A stretch of 64,000 bases of DNA. Origin: Leucobacter celer subsp. astrifaciens (GTDB lineage Bacteria; Actinomycetota; Actinomycetes; Actinomycetales; Microbacteriaceae). Numbering within the stretch: position 1 is the stretch's first letter; the number at the start of each line of letters is the position of its first letter. Both the position numbers and the translations under genes were made by a program. Positions 18,632 through 26,747 of this stretch are shown here, one piece after another. Below the pieces are notes generated by a model. The model worked only from the letters and a program-made list of their open reading frames with translations, was not told the DNA's origin and did not search any database. Location of the stretch: assembly GCF_001273835.1 (NCBI RefSeq), contig NZ_JHEI01000135.1, forward strand, positions 124,001 through 188,000, in the 5' to 3' direction.

Positions 18632-19123
18632 GTGACGATTCCCCAAGAGGGCCCGAGCACGCTCGACGCGCTCGACTACGCCGTCGTCGAGGCGCTGAGC
18701 CGCGATCCCGGGCTGAGCAACAAGGCGCTGGCGGAGCGGCTCGGGATCGCCGAGTCCACGTGCGCCTACCGGGTGCGGAGGCTGCGCGAGGCAGCGGTCA
18801 TCGGACCGCGCCGGCTCGAGCTCGACTACGCCCGCCTCGGATACGCGCTGCGCGCCGTGGTGCTCGTGTTCCTCGCCCGGCACTCCCGCGAGGTGGTCGA
18901 CGAGTTCATGGCGCACATGGTGCGGCAGCCCAACGTGCTGAACGTGATGAATCTGACCGGGCGCTACGACTTCATGATCACGGTCGCGGTGGCCGACACC
19001 GAGGAGCTGCGCCGATTCGTGCTCGACCACGTCACCGTGCTCCCCTCGGTGCGGGGCACCGAGACGCACATCGTGTTCAGCGCCAACGACGGCGAGTGGA
19101 TCCCCGGGGCTCCGAGCAGCTGA
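18632..19123 (+). CDS. Lrp/AsnC family transcriptional regulator
   Basis: The 163-residue protein has an N-terminal winged HTH (LDYAVVEALSRDPGLSNKAL followed by ESTCAYRVRRLREA) and a RAM-type ligand domain (VVLVFLARHS, VMNLTGRYDFMITVAV). The family senses amino acids. Its divergent position beside the trans-sulfuration enzyme suggests it controls that gene. The GTG at 18632 has GGAGGA about 11 nt upstream and begins just before the HTH. The frame is open further upstream without domain support. Confidence 0.9.
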   Translation: MTIPQEGPSTLDALDYAVVEALSRDPGLSNKALAERLGIAESTCAYRVRRLREAAVIGPRRLELDYARLGYALRAVVLVFLARHSREVVDEFMAHMVRQPNVLNVMNLTGRYDFMITVAVADTEELRRFVLDHVTVLPSVRGTETHIVFSANDGEWIPGAPSS

Positions 19124-19215
19124 GCCGCTCAGCTGCTCAGCCATTCAGCCATTCAGCCGCTCCGCTCCTCCGCCCCTGTTCCCGTTCAGGCGATCCGGGT
19201 ATCATCGGTCTCCTG

Positions 19216-19749
19216 ATGACTGCTGTTTCTGCGCACCCGGGCACCTCCCGGTGGTCCCGCACCCGTGGCGCCTGCGCCGCGGCCGCGGCGATGGTGCTGC
19301 TCGGAACCGTCGCCACGGCGCCGCTCTCCATGGCGAACGCCGTCACGGAGGCGGAGCGGGCGGCGATGTTCGGCGGTCAGCAGCGGCTCGAGTCGGCGGC
19401 CTCCTCGGAGATGGTCATCGATACCGAGGTCACCGCGGTGTCGCCCGTTGCGCAGGGAGCGTCCGCTCGCACCGCGCTGTACACGCTGCAGGAGTTCATG
19501 TTCAGCGGCGCGGTCAACTGGAGCGGCTACCGCTTCACCTACTACAGCCAGCAGGTGCTGCCCGGTCCCGGGCTGCAGATCCCCGGCAGGCACGTCAACG
19601 AGGACGGCTACGTGAGCGACGGCGACGGCTACATCGTGCTCGCCGGATCGGCGCCGAAGGGCTCCGTGTTCGACACCCCTTTCGGATATCAGGGCAAGAT
19701 CTACGACCGCGGCACCTTCGGCAACCACCTCGACGTCTACATCCGCTGA
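19216..19749 (+). CDS. Secreted protein with a conserved IPGRHV/DGDGYIVLA module
   Basis: The 177-residue product has a signal peptide: basic RWSRTR, then the hydrophobic ACAAAAAMVLLGTVATAPLS, with cleavage probably after MANA. A variable linker of about 50 residues follows. The C-terminal module of about 85 residues contains NWSGYRFTYYSQQVLPG, IPGRHVNEDGY, DGDGYIVLAGS, TPFG, GKIYDRG and GNHLDVYIR. I recognise this module from secreted and phage-associated proteins of Firmicutes. It looks like a small 3D/RlpA-type beta barrel, which suggests cell-wall action, but no enzymatic role is proven. The ATG at 19216 starts the signal peptide. Confidence 0.75.
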   Translation: MTAVSAHPGTSRWSRTRGACAAAAAMVLLGTVATAPLSMANAVTEAERAAMFGGQQRLESAASSEMVIDTEVTAVSPVAQGASARTALYTLQEFMFSGAVNWSGYRFTYYSQQVLPGPGLQIPGRHVNEDGYVSDGDGYIVLAGSAPKGSVFDTPFGYQGKIYDRGTFGNHLDVYIR

Positions 19750-19758
19750 CGCGACCGT

Positions 19759-20172
19759 TCAGTCCGCCGTCTCGCCGTCCGTGTAGACCCAGCGCCCGTC
19801 GACGCGCCCGAAGCGGCTGCGCTCGCGCTGCTCGAAGCGGCCCTCCGCGCCGCGGCCCACGGCGGTGAAGGTGACGAAGCCCTCCGCGTCGAACGGGCCG
19901 CCCGCCTCGACGCGCTCGATGAACAGCCGTTTCCACACGACCGCTTCGTCGAGCTCCATCGATGCGGGCCGGGTCGCGGGATCCCAGCTCAGCAGCAGGT
20001 ACTCCCCCAGGCCGAGCGCGAAGGCGCTGTAGCGGGAGCGCATGAGGCGCTCCGCCGTGGGTGCGGCCCGCCCGGCGTGCAGCGGTCCGCAGCACGCGTC
20101 GTACGGCTCACCCCGCCCGCAGGGGCAGGGCTCGGATCCCTCGACGCCCCGCCCGGCTGCAGCCCCGCTCAC
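19759..20172 (-). CDS. YchJ-like SEC-C motif protein
   Basis: The 137-residue protein has the zinc-binding SEC-C-like motif CPCGRGEPYDACCGPLH at the N-terminus, then the YchJ core with AERLMRSRYSAFALG, EYLLLSWDP, AEGFVTFTA and RFEQRERSRFGRVDGRWVYTDG. The family function is unknown; the core resembles an NTF2-like fold. I chose the GTG at 20172, 10 nt after the stop of the upstream DUF885 gene, since the conserved sequence starts soon after. The frame stays open to 20310, inside that gene. Confidence 0.85.
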   Translation of the reverse strand: MSGAAAGRGVEGSEPCPCGRGEPYDACCGPLHAGRAAPTAERLMRSRYSAFALGLGEYLLLSWDPATRPASMELDEAVVWKRLFIERVEAGGPFDAEGFVTFTAVGRGAEGRFEQRERSRFGRVDGRWVYTDGETAD

Positions 20173-20182
20173 CCGGCGGCCC

Positions 20183-21868
20183 TCACAGCTCGCCGCGCAG
20201 CGCGGCCTGCAGCGTGTCGAGTCGCACGCCGCCGAGCGCCAGCGCATCGCGGTGGAAGGCGCGCACATCGAAGGCCGACCCGGCGCTCTCCGCGCGATCC
20301 CGCGCCTCATCGCGCAGCGACTCCCAGATCCGCTGCCCGATCTTGTACGACGGCGCCTGCCCGGCCCACCCCAGATAGCGCAGCACCTCGAAGCGCACGA
20401 ACCCGTCGTTCATGTTGACGTTCTCGCGCATGAACTCGAAGGCGTAGTCGCCGTCCCAGACCCCGGTGCCGTCCGGGCGCGGCTTGCCCAGATGCACGCC
20501 GATGTCGAGCACGACGCGCGCGGCGCGCATCCGCTGTCCGTCGAGCATTCCGAGCCTGTCGGCCGGGTCGTCGAGATAGCCGAGCTGCTCCATGAGCCGC
20601 TCGGCGTAGAGCGCCCATCCCTCGGCGTGCCCCGAGGTGCCGGCGAGCTGCCGCCGCCACTCGTTGAGGGTGCCGCGGTTCACCACCGCCTGCCCGATCT
20701 GCAGGTGATGTCCGGGCACCCCCTCGTGGTAGACCGTGGTGAGCTCGCGCCAGGTGTCGAACTCGGTGACGCCCTCGGGCACCGACCACCACATGCGGCC
20801 GGGCCGCGAGAAGTCGTCGCTGGGGCCCGTGTAGTAGATGCCGCCCTCCTGTGTGGGGGCGATCCGGCACTCGAGGGCGCGGATCTCGCTCGGGATCTCG
20901 AACTGCGTCTCCGCCAGCTCGGCAACGGCGCGATCGCTCGTCTCCTGCATCCAGCGCTGCAGCTCCTCGGTGCCGTGCAGCTTACGGGCCGGGTCGCGCT
21001 CCAGCTTCGCGATGGCCTCGTCCACGATCCCCGGCCGCGGCGCTCCTCCCACGATCTCGGCTGCGATGCGCTCCTGCTCGGAGACCATGCGCGCCAGCTC
21101 CTCGAGCCCCCACTCGTACGTCTCGTCGAGGTCGACGCGCGCACCGAGAAAGGCCTCGGAGGCCGGCGCGTAGCGCTCCCGCCCGAAGGCATCGGCCGCG
21201 GGAGCGAGCGGTGCGATCTCGCGCTCGAGGAACTCCGCCAGCTCCGTGTACGAGCCCGACGCCGCCGCGGCCGCCGCGGCGAGCTCCAGCGCGAGCGGAG
21301 CCGGCGCGGCGCTCGAGGCCGCGAGCCGGCCGAAGAACCCGGGATCCTCGGCGGTCCCGGCGGTCCGGCGCGCCTGCGCCGCCACCTCCGCGACCTGCCG
21401 CACCGCGGGCGCCAGTCCCCGCGCGGCGCCCTCGGAGAGGCTCGCCCGGTATCCCGCGAGCGCCCCGGGCACCGCGCGCAGCCGAGCGGCCACGAGCTCC
21501 CAGTCGGCGGTGGAGCCCGTCGGCATCAGGTCGAAGACGTCGCGGATCTGCTGCGAGGGCGACTCGATGACGTTGAGGTCGCGCAGATGCTCACCGGCCT
21601 CGTGCTGAGCCAGCGAGAGCCGCAGCTCGGCGGAGAGGTCCGCACGAGTCACCGCATCGACCGGGTCGACGGGCGCCGTGGCCGTGAGTTCCGCGAGTGC
21701 GCTCCGCTGGGCGTCGGCGAGTGCGCCCGCTCCCTCCGGCGAGTAGTCCGCGAGTCCCCCGCTCGCACGGCCGATGTAGGTGCCGATCGCGGGATCGTGC
21801 GCGACGAGGGTGTCGACCCAGGCCTCGGCGATGCGATCGACGGCGGTCTGCTGGCGATGTGCGTTCAT
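20183..21868 (-). CDS. DUF885 family putative metallopeptidase
   Basis: This 561-residue DUF885 protein has a helical N-terminal half. The signature HEGVPGHHLQ (an HExxxxHH-type zinc site) lies near residue 386, then GHAEGWALYAERLMEQLGY supplies the downstream Glu, and PSYKIGQRIW lies near the end. The family is thought to be zinc-dependent carboxypeptidase-like enzymes; substrates are mostly unknown. No signal peptide is seen. It is followed 10 bp later by the YchJ-like gene in a likely operon. Confidence 0.88.
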   Translation of the reverse strand: MNAHRQQTAVDRIAEAWVDTLVAHDPAIGTYIGRASGGLADYSPEGAGALADAQRSALAELTATAPVDPVDAVTRADLSAELRLSLAQHEAGEHLRDLNVIESPSQQIRDVFDLMPTGSTADWELVAARLRAVPGALAGYRASLSEGAARGLAPAVRQVAEVAAQARRTAGTAEDPGFFGRLAASSAAPAPLALELAAAAAAASGSYTELAEFLEREIAPLAPAADAFGRERYAPASEAFLGARVDLDETYEWGLEELARMVSEQERIAAEIVGGAPRPGIVDEAIAKLERDPARKLHGTEELQRWMQETSDRAVAELAETQFEIPSEIRALECRIAPTQEGGIYYTGPSDDFSRPGRMWWSVPEGVTEFDTWRELTTVYHEGVPGHHLQIGQAVVNRGTLNEWRRQLAGTSGHAEGWALYAERLMEQLGYLDDPADRLGMLDGQRMRAARVVLDIGVHLGKPRPDGTGVWDGDYAFEFMRENVNMNDGFVRFEVLRYLGWAGQAPSYKIGQRIWESLRDEARDRAESAGSAFDVRAFHRDALALGGVRLDTLQAALRGEL

Positions 21869-21930
21869 GTGCTCCAGCCTATTGCGGTCGGGCTGCAGCG
21901 GCTTCGCGCCCTTCCAGCCTGTCGGTTCGC

Positions 21931-21960
21931 GAAGCGCGGCGCTTCAGGGCAGAATAGAGG
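21931..21960 (+). promoter_or_regulatory. Palindrome and promoter-like box upstream of a small membrane protein
   Basis: GAAGCGC/GCGCTTC with a 1-nt centre (21931-21945) sits directly before GCAGAATAG, a plausible -10 region. The string GCTTCAG-G-GCAGAATAG is nearly repeated before the DEAD helicase (13274-13291). Operator or promoter function is inferred from position alone. Confidence 0.3.
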
Positions 21961-22036
21961 CGTAGCACGGCGCGATCCCACGCGCCCGCCCACCGGCAGC
22001 CGGTCCCCGCCTGCGCAGAAGTTCCGAGGAGATATC

Positions 22037-22258
22037 GTGAAGATCCGCACCCGCATCGCCACCGCCGTGACCGCAGCGCTCGCCTCGGTCTTCGTCGCGG
22101 TGCCCGCCTTCGCCCACGACGGTGGACACGAGGGGTCGACGCTCTCGACCGCGGGCGATCCGCTCGACGTCGTGGCGATCTCCATCGTCGGCGTGGTGCT
22201 GCTGGCGGTCGTGCTGATCGGCTCGACGCTCGTGGGCAACCTCTTCGAGAAGAAGTAA
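22037..22258 (+). CDS. Small secreted/membrane protein with His-rich N-terminus
   Basis: The 73-residue product has a Sec signal peptide ending around PAFAHDGG, a short His/Gly/Asp stretch (HDGGHEG) that could bind metal, and one C-terminal transmembrane segment (VVAISIVGVVLLAVVLIGSTL) followed by NLFEKK. The GTG at 22037 is preceded by GAGGAGA. It is flanked upstream by a palindromic operator-like site and downstream by a strong terminator, so it appears to be a single-gene unit. The function is unknown. Confidence 0.7.
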   Translation: MKIRTRIATAVTAALASVFVAVPAFAHDGGHEGSTLSTAGDPLDVVAISIVGVVLLAVVLIGSTLVGNLFEKK

Positions 22259-22270
22259 CGCGCGCAGCGC

Positions 22271-22317
22271 ACGCAGCAGGGGCCGGGACCCGTCGAGGAT
22301 CCCGGCCCCTGCTGCGT
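22271..22317 (+). terminator. Strong intrinsic-type terminator
   Basis: A perfect 18-bp inverted repeat (22271-22288 and 22300-22317, 11-nt loop, stem core GCAGGGGCCGGGA) begins 12 bp after the stop of the small membrane protein and ends in TTTC. The stem is very GC-rich, with a short T-run, as is usual in actinobacteria. Confidence 0.9.
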
Positions 22318-22390
22318 TTCGCAGTCCGGTGACCGGACGCCATCCGAACGACACGGAGGACCTCCGCCTCGCACCCCGGCCCATCCTCTA

Positions 22391-22445
22391 CGCGCGCCAG
22401 TAGTTGCTGCCTCAGGACAGGTTTGGTGACGACTACTGACGCGCG
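22391..22445. repeat. Palindromic repeat, CGCGCGYCAGTAGT family, copy 1
   Basis: Arms 22391-22406 (CGCGCGCCAGTAGTTG) and 22430-22445 (CGACTACTGACGCGCG) pair at 14 of 16 positions around a 23-nt loop. The same arm sequence recurs at 50508-50570. It lies between a terminator and the convergent decarboxylase gene, in DNA with no other visible function. Confidence 0.85.
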
Positions 22446-22457
22446 GAGATGGGTTGT

Positions 22458-24077
22458 TCAGCTCACGACGCGGATGCCGGCGACCTCGGCGTCCACCGCG
22501 CCCCGCACGTAGCCGGTCGGCGAGGCCGCGACGGCGCGCAGGAAGGCGACGGTGTCGGCGGTGATCTCCTCGCCGGGCAGCAGGTTGGGGATGCCGGGCG
22601 GGTAGGCCGCCAGGGTGTCGGCGGAGACGCGACCCACCGCCTCGTGCGCGGGCACGATCTCGCTCGCGCCGAAGTAGGCGTCGCGCGGCAGCATGCGCAG
22701 GGCTCCCGGCTCGGGCAGCTCGGGGAACTCCGCCCCCGTGTCCTCGGCGCCCAGCCGGACGGCCTCGTCGGCGACCTCGCCGAACGCGGTCATGAAGCGA
22801 TCGAGGTCGGGCACGCGCAACGCGCCGATCACCGCCACCACGCTCGTGGCGGTCGACATCTCGAGGTACACCCCGTGCTCCTGGATCATGCGGCCGCGCA
22901 CCCAGTGACCGCTGCGCCCGAGCGCAGAGACGTCGATCGGCACCCGCAGCTGATCGGTGTCGACGATGTCCGGGAAGGCTCCGAAGTCGTCGCTGATGAT
23001 CGAGAAGCGAGGATCGCGCCGCAGCCGCTCGCGCAGCTCTCCGGCGGCCCGGATCGCAGATCCGATCCGCTGCTCACCCGTGACGAGCGCGCGGCGCGCG
23101 GCATCGAGGGAGCTCATCAGGATTCCGCTCATGGAGGTCGACGCCGTCATCGAGAAGGCGCGCATCACGAGCGGTTCCAGCCGCTCGGCGAAGGGCCCGT
23201 GGCCGAGGTGCAGCATGGCCGACTGGGTGAGGGATCCGGCGAGCTTGTGCGTGCTCGAGACCACGAGGTCGGCGCCGAGCCGCGCGGGCGACTCCGGCAG
23301 ATCGGGATGGAAGCCGAAGTGGGCGCCCCAGGCGCCGTCGACGATGAGCGCCGCGCCGTGGGCGTGGGCCACGTCGGCGAGGCCGCGCACGTCGGCCGTC
23401 GAGCCGAAGTAGCTCGGAGACACGACGTAGACGCTCGACACCGCGCGCCCGGCCGCGGACTCGCGGGTGAGCGCCGCGCCGAGGGCCGCGGGCGTGAGGC
23501 CGTGCGCGATCCCGTGATGGGCGTCGATGCCCGGGGCCGCGAAGGACGGGATCAGCCCGGAGAGCAGCACGCCGTCGGTGAAGCTGGAGTGCATGCTGCG
23601 CTGGATCAGCACGCGCTCGCCGAGGCCGCGAACGGCGATGGCCGCCGTGCGATTCGCCTGGGAGGCGCCGTTGGTGAGGAACCAGGTGCGCTTGGCGCCC
23701 CAGGCCTCTGCCGCGAGGCGCTGGGCGTGCACGAGCGGCGAATCGTCGCCGAGGTCGATGCCGTCGATCATGAGCGGCACGTCGAACTGGGCGGTGCGGG
23801 GGCCGAAGAGCTGCGCGATGTGCGCGCCGCCGTCCTCCGGGTTGTTGCCGTGGCCCGGCACCATCATCGAGAGGGGCTCCGACGTGCCGAAGCGCTCGAC
23901 CGCGTCGGCGTAGGGCGCCTGCCGCTGCTCGGCCGAGAATCGGCGGGCGAACGGCGCGCGCCCCTCAGGCGTCCTGCTCGCAGCAGCCCCGTTCTCGGGC
24001 AGCGCCCGATCCATCGCGGCGATCGTTCCGCCCCCGTCGATGCGAACGTCTGAGGTACCCGGGTCCTGTTGCAGCAT
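22458..24077 (-). CDS. Orn/Lys/Arg decarboxylase-family PLP enzyme
   Basis: The protein has about 539 residues and is related to SpeA-type basic amino acid decarboxylases. It shows MVPGHGNN near the N-terminus, TWFLTNGASQANRTA, IVDGAWGAHFGFHPDLP, and the PLP lysine in SSTHKLAGSLTQSAMLH. It probably decarboxylates lysine, ornithine or arginine to a diamine, but the substrate is not determinable here. It is divergent from a LysR regulator that may control it. The start is uncertain. The ATG at 24077 is used, but a GTG 27 bp upstream and an ATG at 24014 are alternatives, and none has a clear Shine-Dalgarno sequence. Confidence 0.85.
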   Translation of the reverse strand: MLQQDPGTSDVRIDGGGTIAAMDRALPENGAAASRTPEGRAPFARRFSAEQRQAPYADAVERFGTSEPLSMMVPGHGNNPEDGGAHIAQLFGPRTAQFDVPLMIDGIDLGDDSPLVHAQRLAAEAWGAKRTWFLTNGASQANRTAAIAVRGLGERVLIQRSMHSSFTDGVLLSGLIPSFAAPGIDAHHGIAHGLTPAALGAALTRESAAGRAVSSVYVVSPSYFGSTADVRGLADVAHAHGAALIVDGAWGAHFGFHPDLPESPARLGADLVVSSTHKLAGSLTQSAMLHLGHGPFAERLEPLVMRAFSMTASTSMSGILMSSLDAARRALVTGEQRIGSAIRAAGELRERLRRDPRFSIISDDFGAFPDIVDTDQLRVPIDVSALGRSGHWVRGRMIQEHGVYLEMSTATSVVAVIGALRVPDLDRFMTAFGEVADEAVRLGAEDTGAEFPELPEPGALRMLPRDAYFGASEIVPAHEAVGRVSADTLAAYPPGIPNLLPGEEITADTVAFLRAVAASPTGYVRGAVDAEVAGIRVVS

Positions 24078-24201
24078 GGGGACATGATCCCGCGCGTCGA
24101 ACACCGGGAGGAACCCCGTAAACACCTCCCGGGGACCATATACTGTATTGAACACTTCGGGTGATACAACCCCAGCCGCTCCAGAGGAACCGAGGGTACA
24201 C
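24078..24201. promoter_or_regulatory. Divergent promoter region of decarboxylase and LysR regulator
   Basis: The gap holds the local AT-rich string CCATATACTGTATTG. ATAC-T-GTAT (24140-24148) is a perfect short palindrome, and a GTAT...ATAC pair recurs 14 nt on (24145-24167). TATACT (24139-24144) could be the -10 of the lysR gene. On the decarboxylase side the leader can form a GGGAGG/CCTCCC hairpin. A LysR binding site here is an inference. Confidence 0.5.
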
Positions 24202-25116
24202 ATGATCGATCTCCGCCAGCTCCAGGCCCTCAGCGCGGTGGCCGCAGAGGGGTCGGTGGCGCGCGCCGCCACGCGGCTGGGCTGGAGCCAGCCCACGGTC
24301 GACTACCACCTGCGCAACCTCGACCGCCTCGTGGGCGCGGATCTCACCGAGCGCAGCACTCGCGGCAGCAAGCTCACCACCGCCGGCTCGCTGATGCTCG
24401 AACGCGGCGAGGAGATCCTCGGCCTCGCCGAGCGCGCGCTCACGGACGTGCGCGACCTCGCCCAGCTGGGCCGGATCCGGCTGCGATTCGGCACGTTCCC
24501 CACCGCGGCCGCACGTTTGCTGCCCGGCATCGCAAGCCGCGTCGCGGAACTCGGGATCGAGCTCGACGCAACCCTCGAGGAGCTCTCCCCGCTCGTCACG
24601 CGCATCAACCAGCACACCCTCGATGCCGCCCTCGTCTACGCGGCGGGCGGGTACCAGCTGCCGTTCCGCTCCGAGGTGCACACGACGCACCTCTTCACCG
24701 ATCCCATGCTCGTCGCGCTGCCCGCCGCCCACCCGGCGGCCCGGCACCGCACCCTCGACCACGAGGCGCTGCTCTCGCTCGCGGGCGACAGCTGGGTCAT
24801 GGGGTCGACCCCCGGCGACACGCTCGACGACCTCGTGCGCGAGGTGTTCCAGGCCGAGGGCCACCAGATCGACGTGGCCATCCGCACCGACGACTACTCG
24901 GTCGTGCTCGGGCTGGTCGCGGCCGGCATGGCGGTCTCACTCGTGCCCAGCCTCGTGAGCAGTCACCCGCCCGAGGGGGTCGTGCTGCGCCCCGTCGATG
25001 ATCCGCGCTTCACCCGGGAGCTGCTGCTCGCCGCACCGGCCGGGCCCGGCGGCCCGTCCGCCGCGGTGCGCCAACTGGCCGAGGCCGTGCGACGGTCCAT
25101 CAGCGCGCTCGGGTAG
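24202..25116 (+). CDS. LysR family transcriptional regulator
   Basis: The 304-residue regulator has an N-terminal HTH (IDLRQLQALSAVAAEGSVARAA, WSQPTVDYHLRNLDR) and a periplasmic-binding-like effector domain (LRFGTFPTAAARLLP, ALVYAAGG, AAGMAVSLVPSL). Its HTH helix reads QPTVDYHLR, where most LysR proteins have QPALS. It is divergent from the decarboxylase and probably regulates it. The ATG at 24202 is chosen because it begins the canonical MIDLRQL; a TTG at 24148 would add 18 unconserved residues. Confidence 0.9.
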   Translation: MIDLRQLQALSAVAAEGSVARAATRLGWSQPTVDYHLRNLDRLVGADLTERSTRGSKLTTAGSLMLERGEEILGLAERALTDVRDLAQLGRIRLRFGTFPTAAARLLPGIASRVAELGIELDATLEELSPLVTRINQHTLDAALVYAAGGYQLPFRSEVHTTHLFTDPMLVALPAAHPAARHRTLDHEALLSLAGDSWVMGSTPGDTLDDLVREVFQAEGHQIDVAIRTDDYSVVLGLVAAGMAVSLVPSLVSSHPPEGVVLRPVDDPRFTRELLLAAPAGPGGPSAAVRQLAEAVRRSISALG

Positions 25117-25133
25117 GCGACGGGCCTCCGGGA

Positions 25134-26624
25134 TCAGTGCCCCGCCGGAGCCCCGACCTCCTGATCGGCCGGCTTCTTGACGAAGAAGGCCAGCACCACG
25201 GGCACGACCGCGATGCACGCCGCGACGAGGAACGCCGCGTGCGTCCCCGGCTCACCGGCCTCCGCGGTCGGCAGCCCCTGGGCCTCGCCCGCGTGCAGGA
25301 ACGTCGAGTAGATCGAGATCAGCACGGCCGTTCCCGCTGCGCCGCCGACCTGCTGCAGCGTGTTGAGCACCGCGGACCCGTGCGAGTACAGCGATCGGTC
25401 GAGCGAGCCGAGCGACGCCGAGAACAGCGGCGTGAAGGAGCCCGCGAGACCGAGCGACATCAGGATCTGCACGATCACGAGGAACCACATCGGCGTATGC
25501 ACGCCCACCGTCGAGTAGGTGAACAGCGACACCGCGATGAGGATCGTGCCCGGCACGAGGAGCGTCCGCGGCCCGCGGGCGTCGTAGATGCGTCCCATGA
25601 CCGGTCCGAGGAGACCCATGAGCACCGATCCGGGCAGCAGGACGAGTCCGGCTGCCGTCGGGTCGAGGCCCGCCACGTTCTGGAGGTAGAGCGGCAGCAG
25701 CGAGAACGTACCGAACATCGACAGCGCGACGACGCCCATGATGATGACGGACACGACGTAGTTGCGCGAGGTGAACACGCGGAGGTCGAGCAGCGCATCG
25801 TTCTTCTTCTGCAGCACCAGCTGACGCCAGACGAACAGGGCGAGGAACACGGCCCCGCCCACGATGACGGCCCAGGGGGCGGCTCCGCCGCCCGCGGATC
25901 CGCCGTGGCCGCCGCCGAGCTGGCTGAGACCGTAGACGATGCCGCCGAAGGCGAGGGCCGACAGGACGATCGACAGGACGTCGATCGGGGCGTCGGTCGT
26001 CTCTCCCAGGTTGGTCATCCACTTCGCGCCGAGCAGGAGCGCCGCGACGGCGATGGGAAGGATGATCCCGAACAGCCAGCGCCAGCCGAGGCTGTCGAGG
26101 ATCACGCCGGAGAGCGTCGGTCCGAGGGCGGGGGCGAGGCTCATGACGAGCCCGACCCGGCCCATCATGCGACCGCGCGAGTGCGGCGGCACGACGTTCA
26201 TCATCGTCGTCATGAGCAGCGGCATCATGACGCCGGTTCCCGCGGCCTGGACGATGCGGCCGAGCAGCAGCACCGGGAATCCGGGCGCCACCAGGCAGAT
26301 CGCCGTGCCGAGCACGAAGGCGATCATCGCCGCCAGGAAGACCTGCCGCGTCGTGAAGCGCTGCAGCAGGAATCCGGTGGTCGGGATCACGACCGCCATG
26401 GTGAGCATGAAGGCGCTCGTCAGCCACTGGCCCAACTCGGGCGGGATGCCGAGCGTCTCGTTCAGCGAGGGAATGGCGATCGCCATCGTCGTCTCGTTGA
26501 GGATCGCGACGAAGGCCGCGGCGAGCAGCAGCCAGATGACCCGCAATCCTGCGGGGTCGATGGCGGCGGGCTTCGAGGGTGTGGTGTTGGGCGACGCGGT
26601 GGTTTCCCCGGCAGATTGAGACAT
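25134..26624 (-). CDS. DHA2-type MFS multidrug exporter
   Basis: The 496-residue protein has about 14 hydrophobic segments. The DHA2 (EmrB/QacA-like) signatures are NETTMAIAIPSLN in the first segment, QWLTSAFMLTMAV, LLGRIVQAAGTGVMMPL and RGRMMGRVGLVMSLAPALGPTLSG (motif C). A Gly-rich loop (GGGHGGSAGGG) lies between segments 7 and 8. Such proteins export hydrophobic drugs or metabolites by proton antiport. It converges on the lysR gene and is probably transcribed alone. Confidence 0.9.
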   Translation of the reverse strand: MSQSAGETTASPNTTPSKPAAIDPAGLRVIWLLLAAAFVAILNETTMAIAIPSLNETLGIPPELGQWLTSAFMLTMAVVIPTTGFLLQRFTTRQVFLAAMIAFVLGTAICLVAPGFPVLLLGRIVQAAGTGVMMPLLMTTMMNVVPPHSRGRMMGRVGLVMSLAPALGPTLSGVILDSLGWRWLFGIILPIAVAALLLGAKWMTNLGETTDAPIDVLSIVLSALAFGGIVYGLSQLGGGHGGSAGGGAAPWAVIVGGAVFLALFVWRQLVLQKKNDALLDLRVFTSRNYVVSVIIMGVVALSMFGTFSLLPLYLQNVAGLDPTAAGLVLLPGSVLMGLLGPVMGRIYDARGPRTLLVPGTILIAVSLFTYSTVGVHTPMWFLVIVQILMSLGLAGSFTPLFSASLGSLDRSLYSHGSAVLNTLQQVGGAAGTAVLISIYSTFLHAGEAQGLPTAEAGEPGTHAAFLVAACIAVVPVVLAFFVKKPADQEVGAPAGH

Positions 26625-26685
26625 AAGGGATCTACCCTATCGGATCCCGCGGGATTCCACGACATCCGCACCACCGCTGCTCTTC

Positions 26686-26722
26686 GTCATTCTGCGCGCG
26701 CGGAATGCTCACGCAGGATGAC
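26686..26722. repeat. Degenerate GTCATYCTGCG palindrome
   Basis: GTCATTCTGCG (26686-26696) and CGCAGGATGAC (26712-26722) form an inverted repeat with one mismatch. The same words occur in the hrpA insertion at 60344-60420. It lies in the gap between the exporter promoter and the end of the ABC operon. Confidence 0.7.
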
Positions 26723-26747
26723 GGAGGTCACGAAGCCCCCGGGGCGC

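Noticed and set aside
19123-19170. CATTCAGC tandem repeats between the AsnC gene and the secreted protein
   Set aside because: Only two exact 8-bp copies with looser neighbours; too short to call a functional element.
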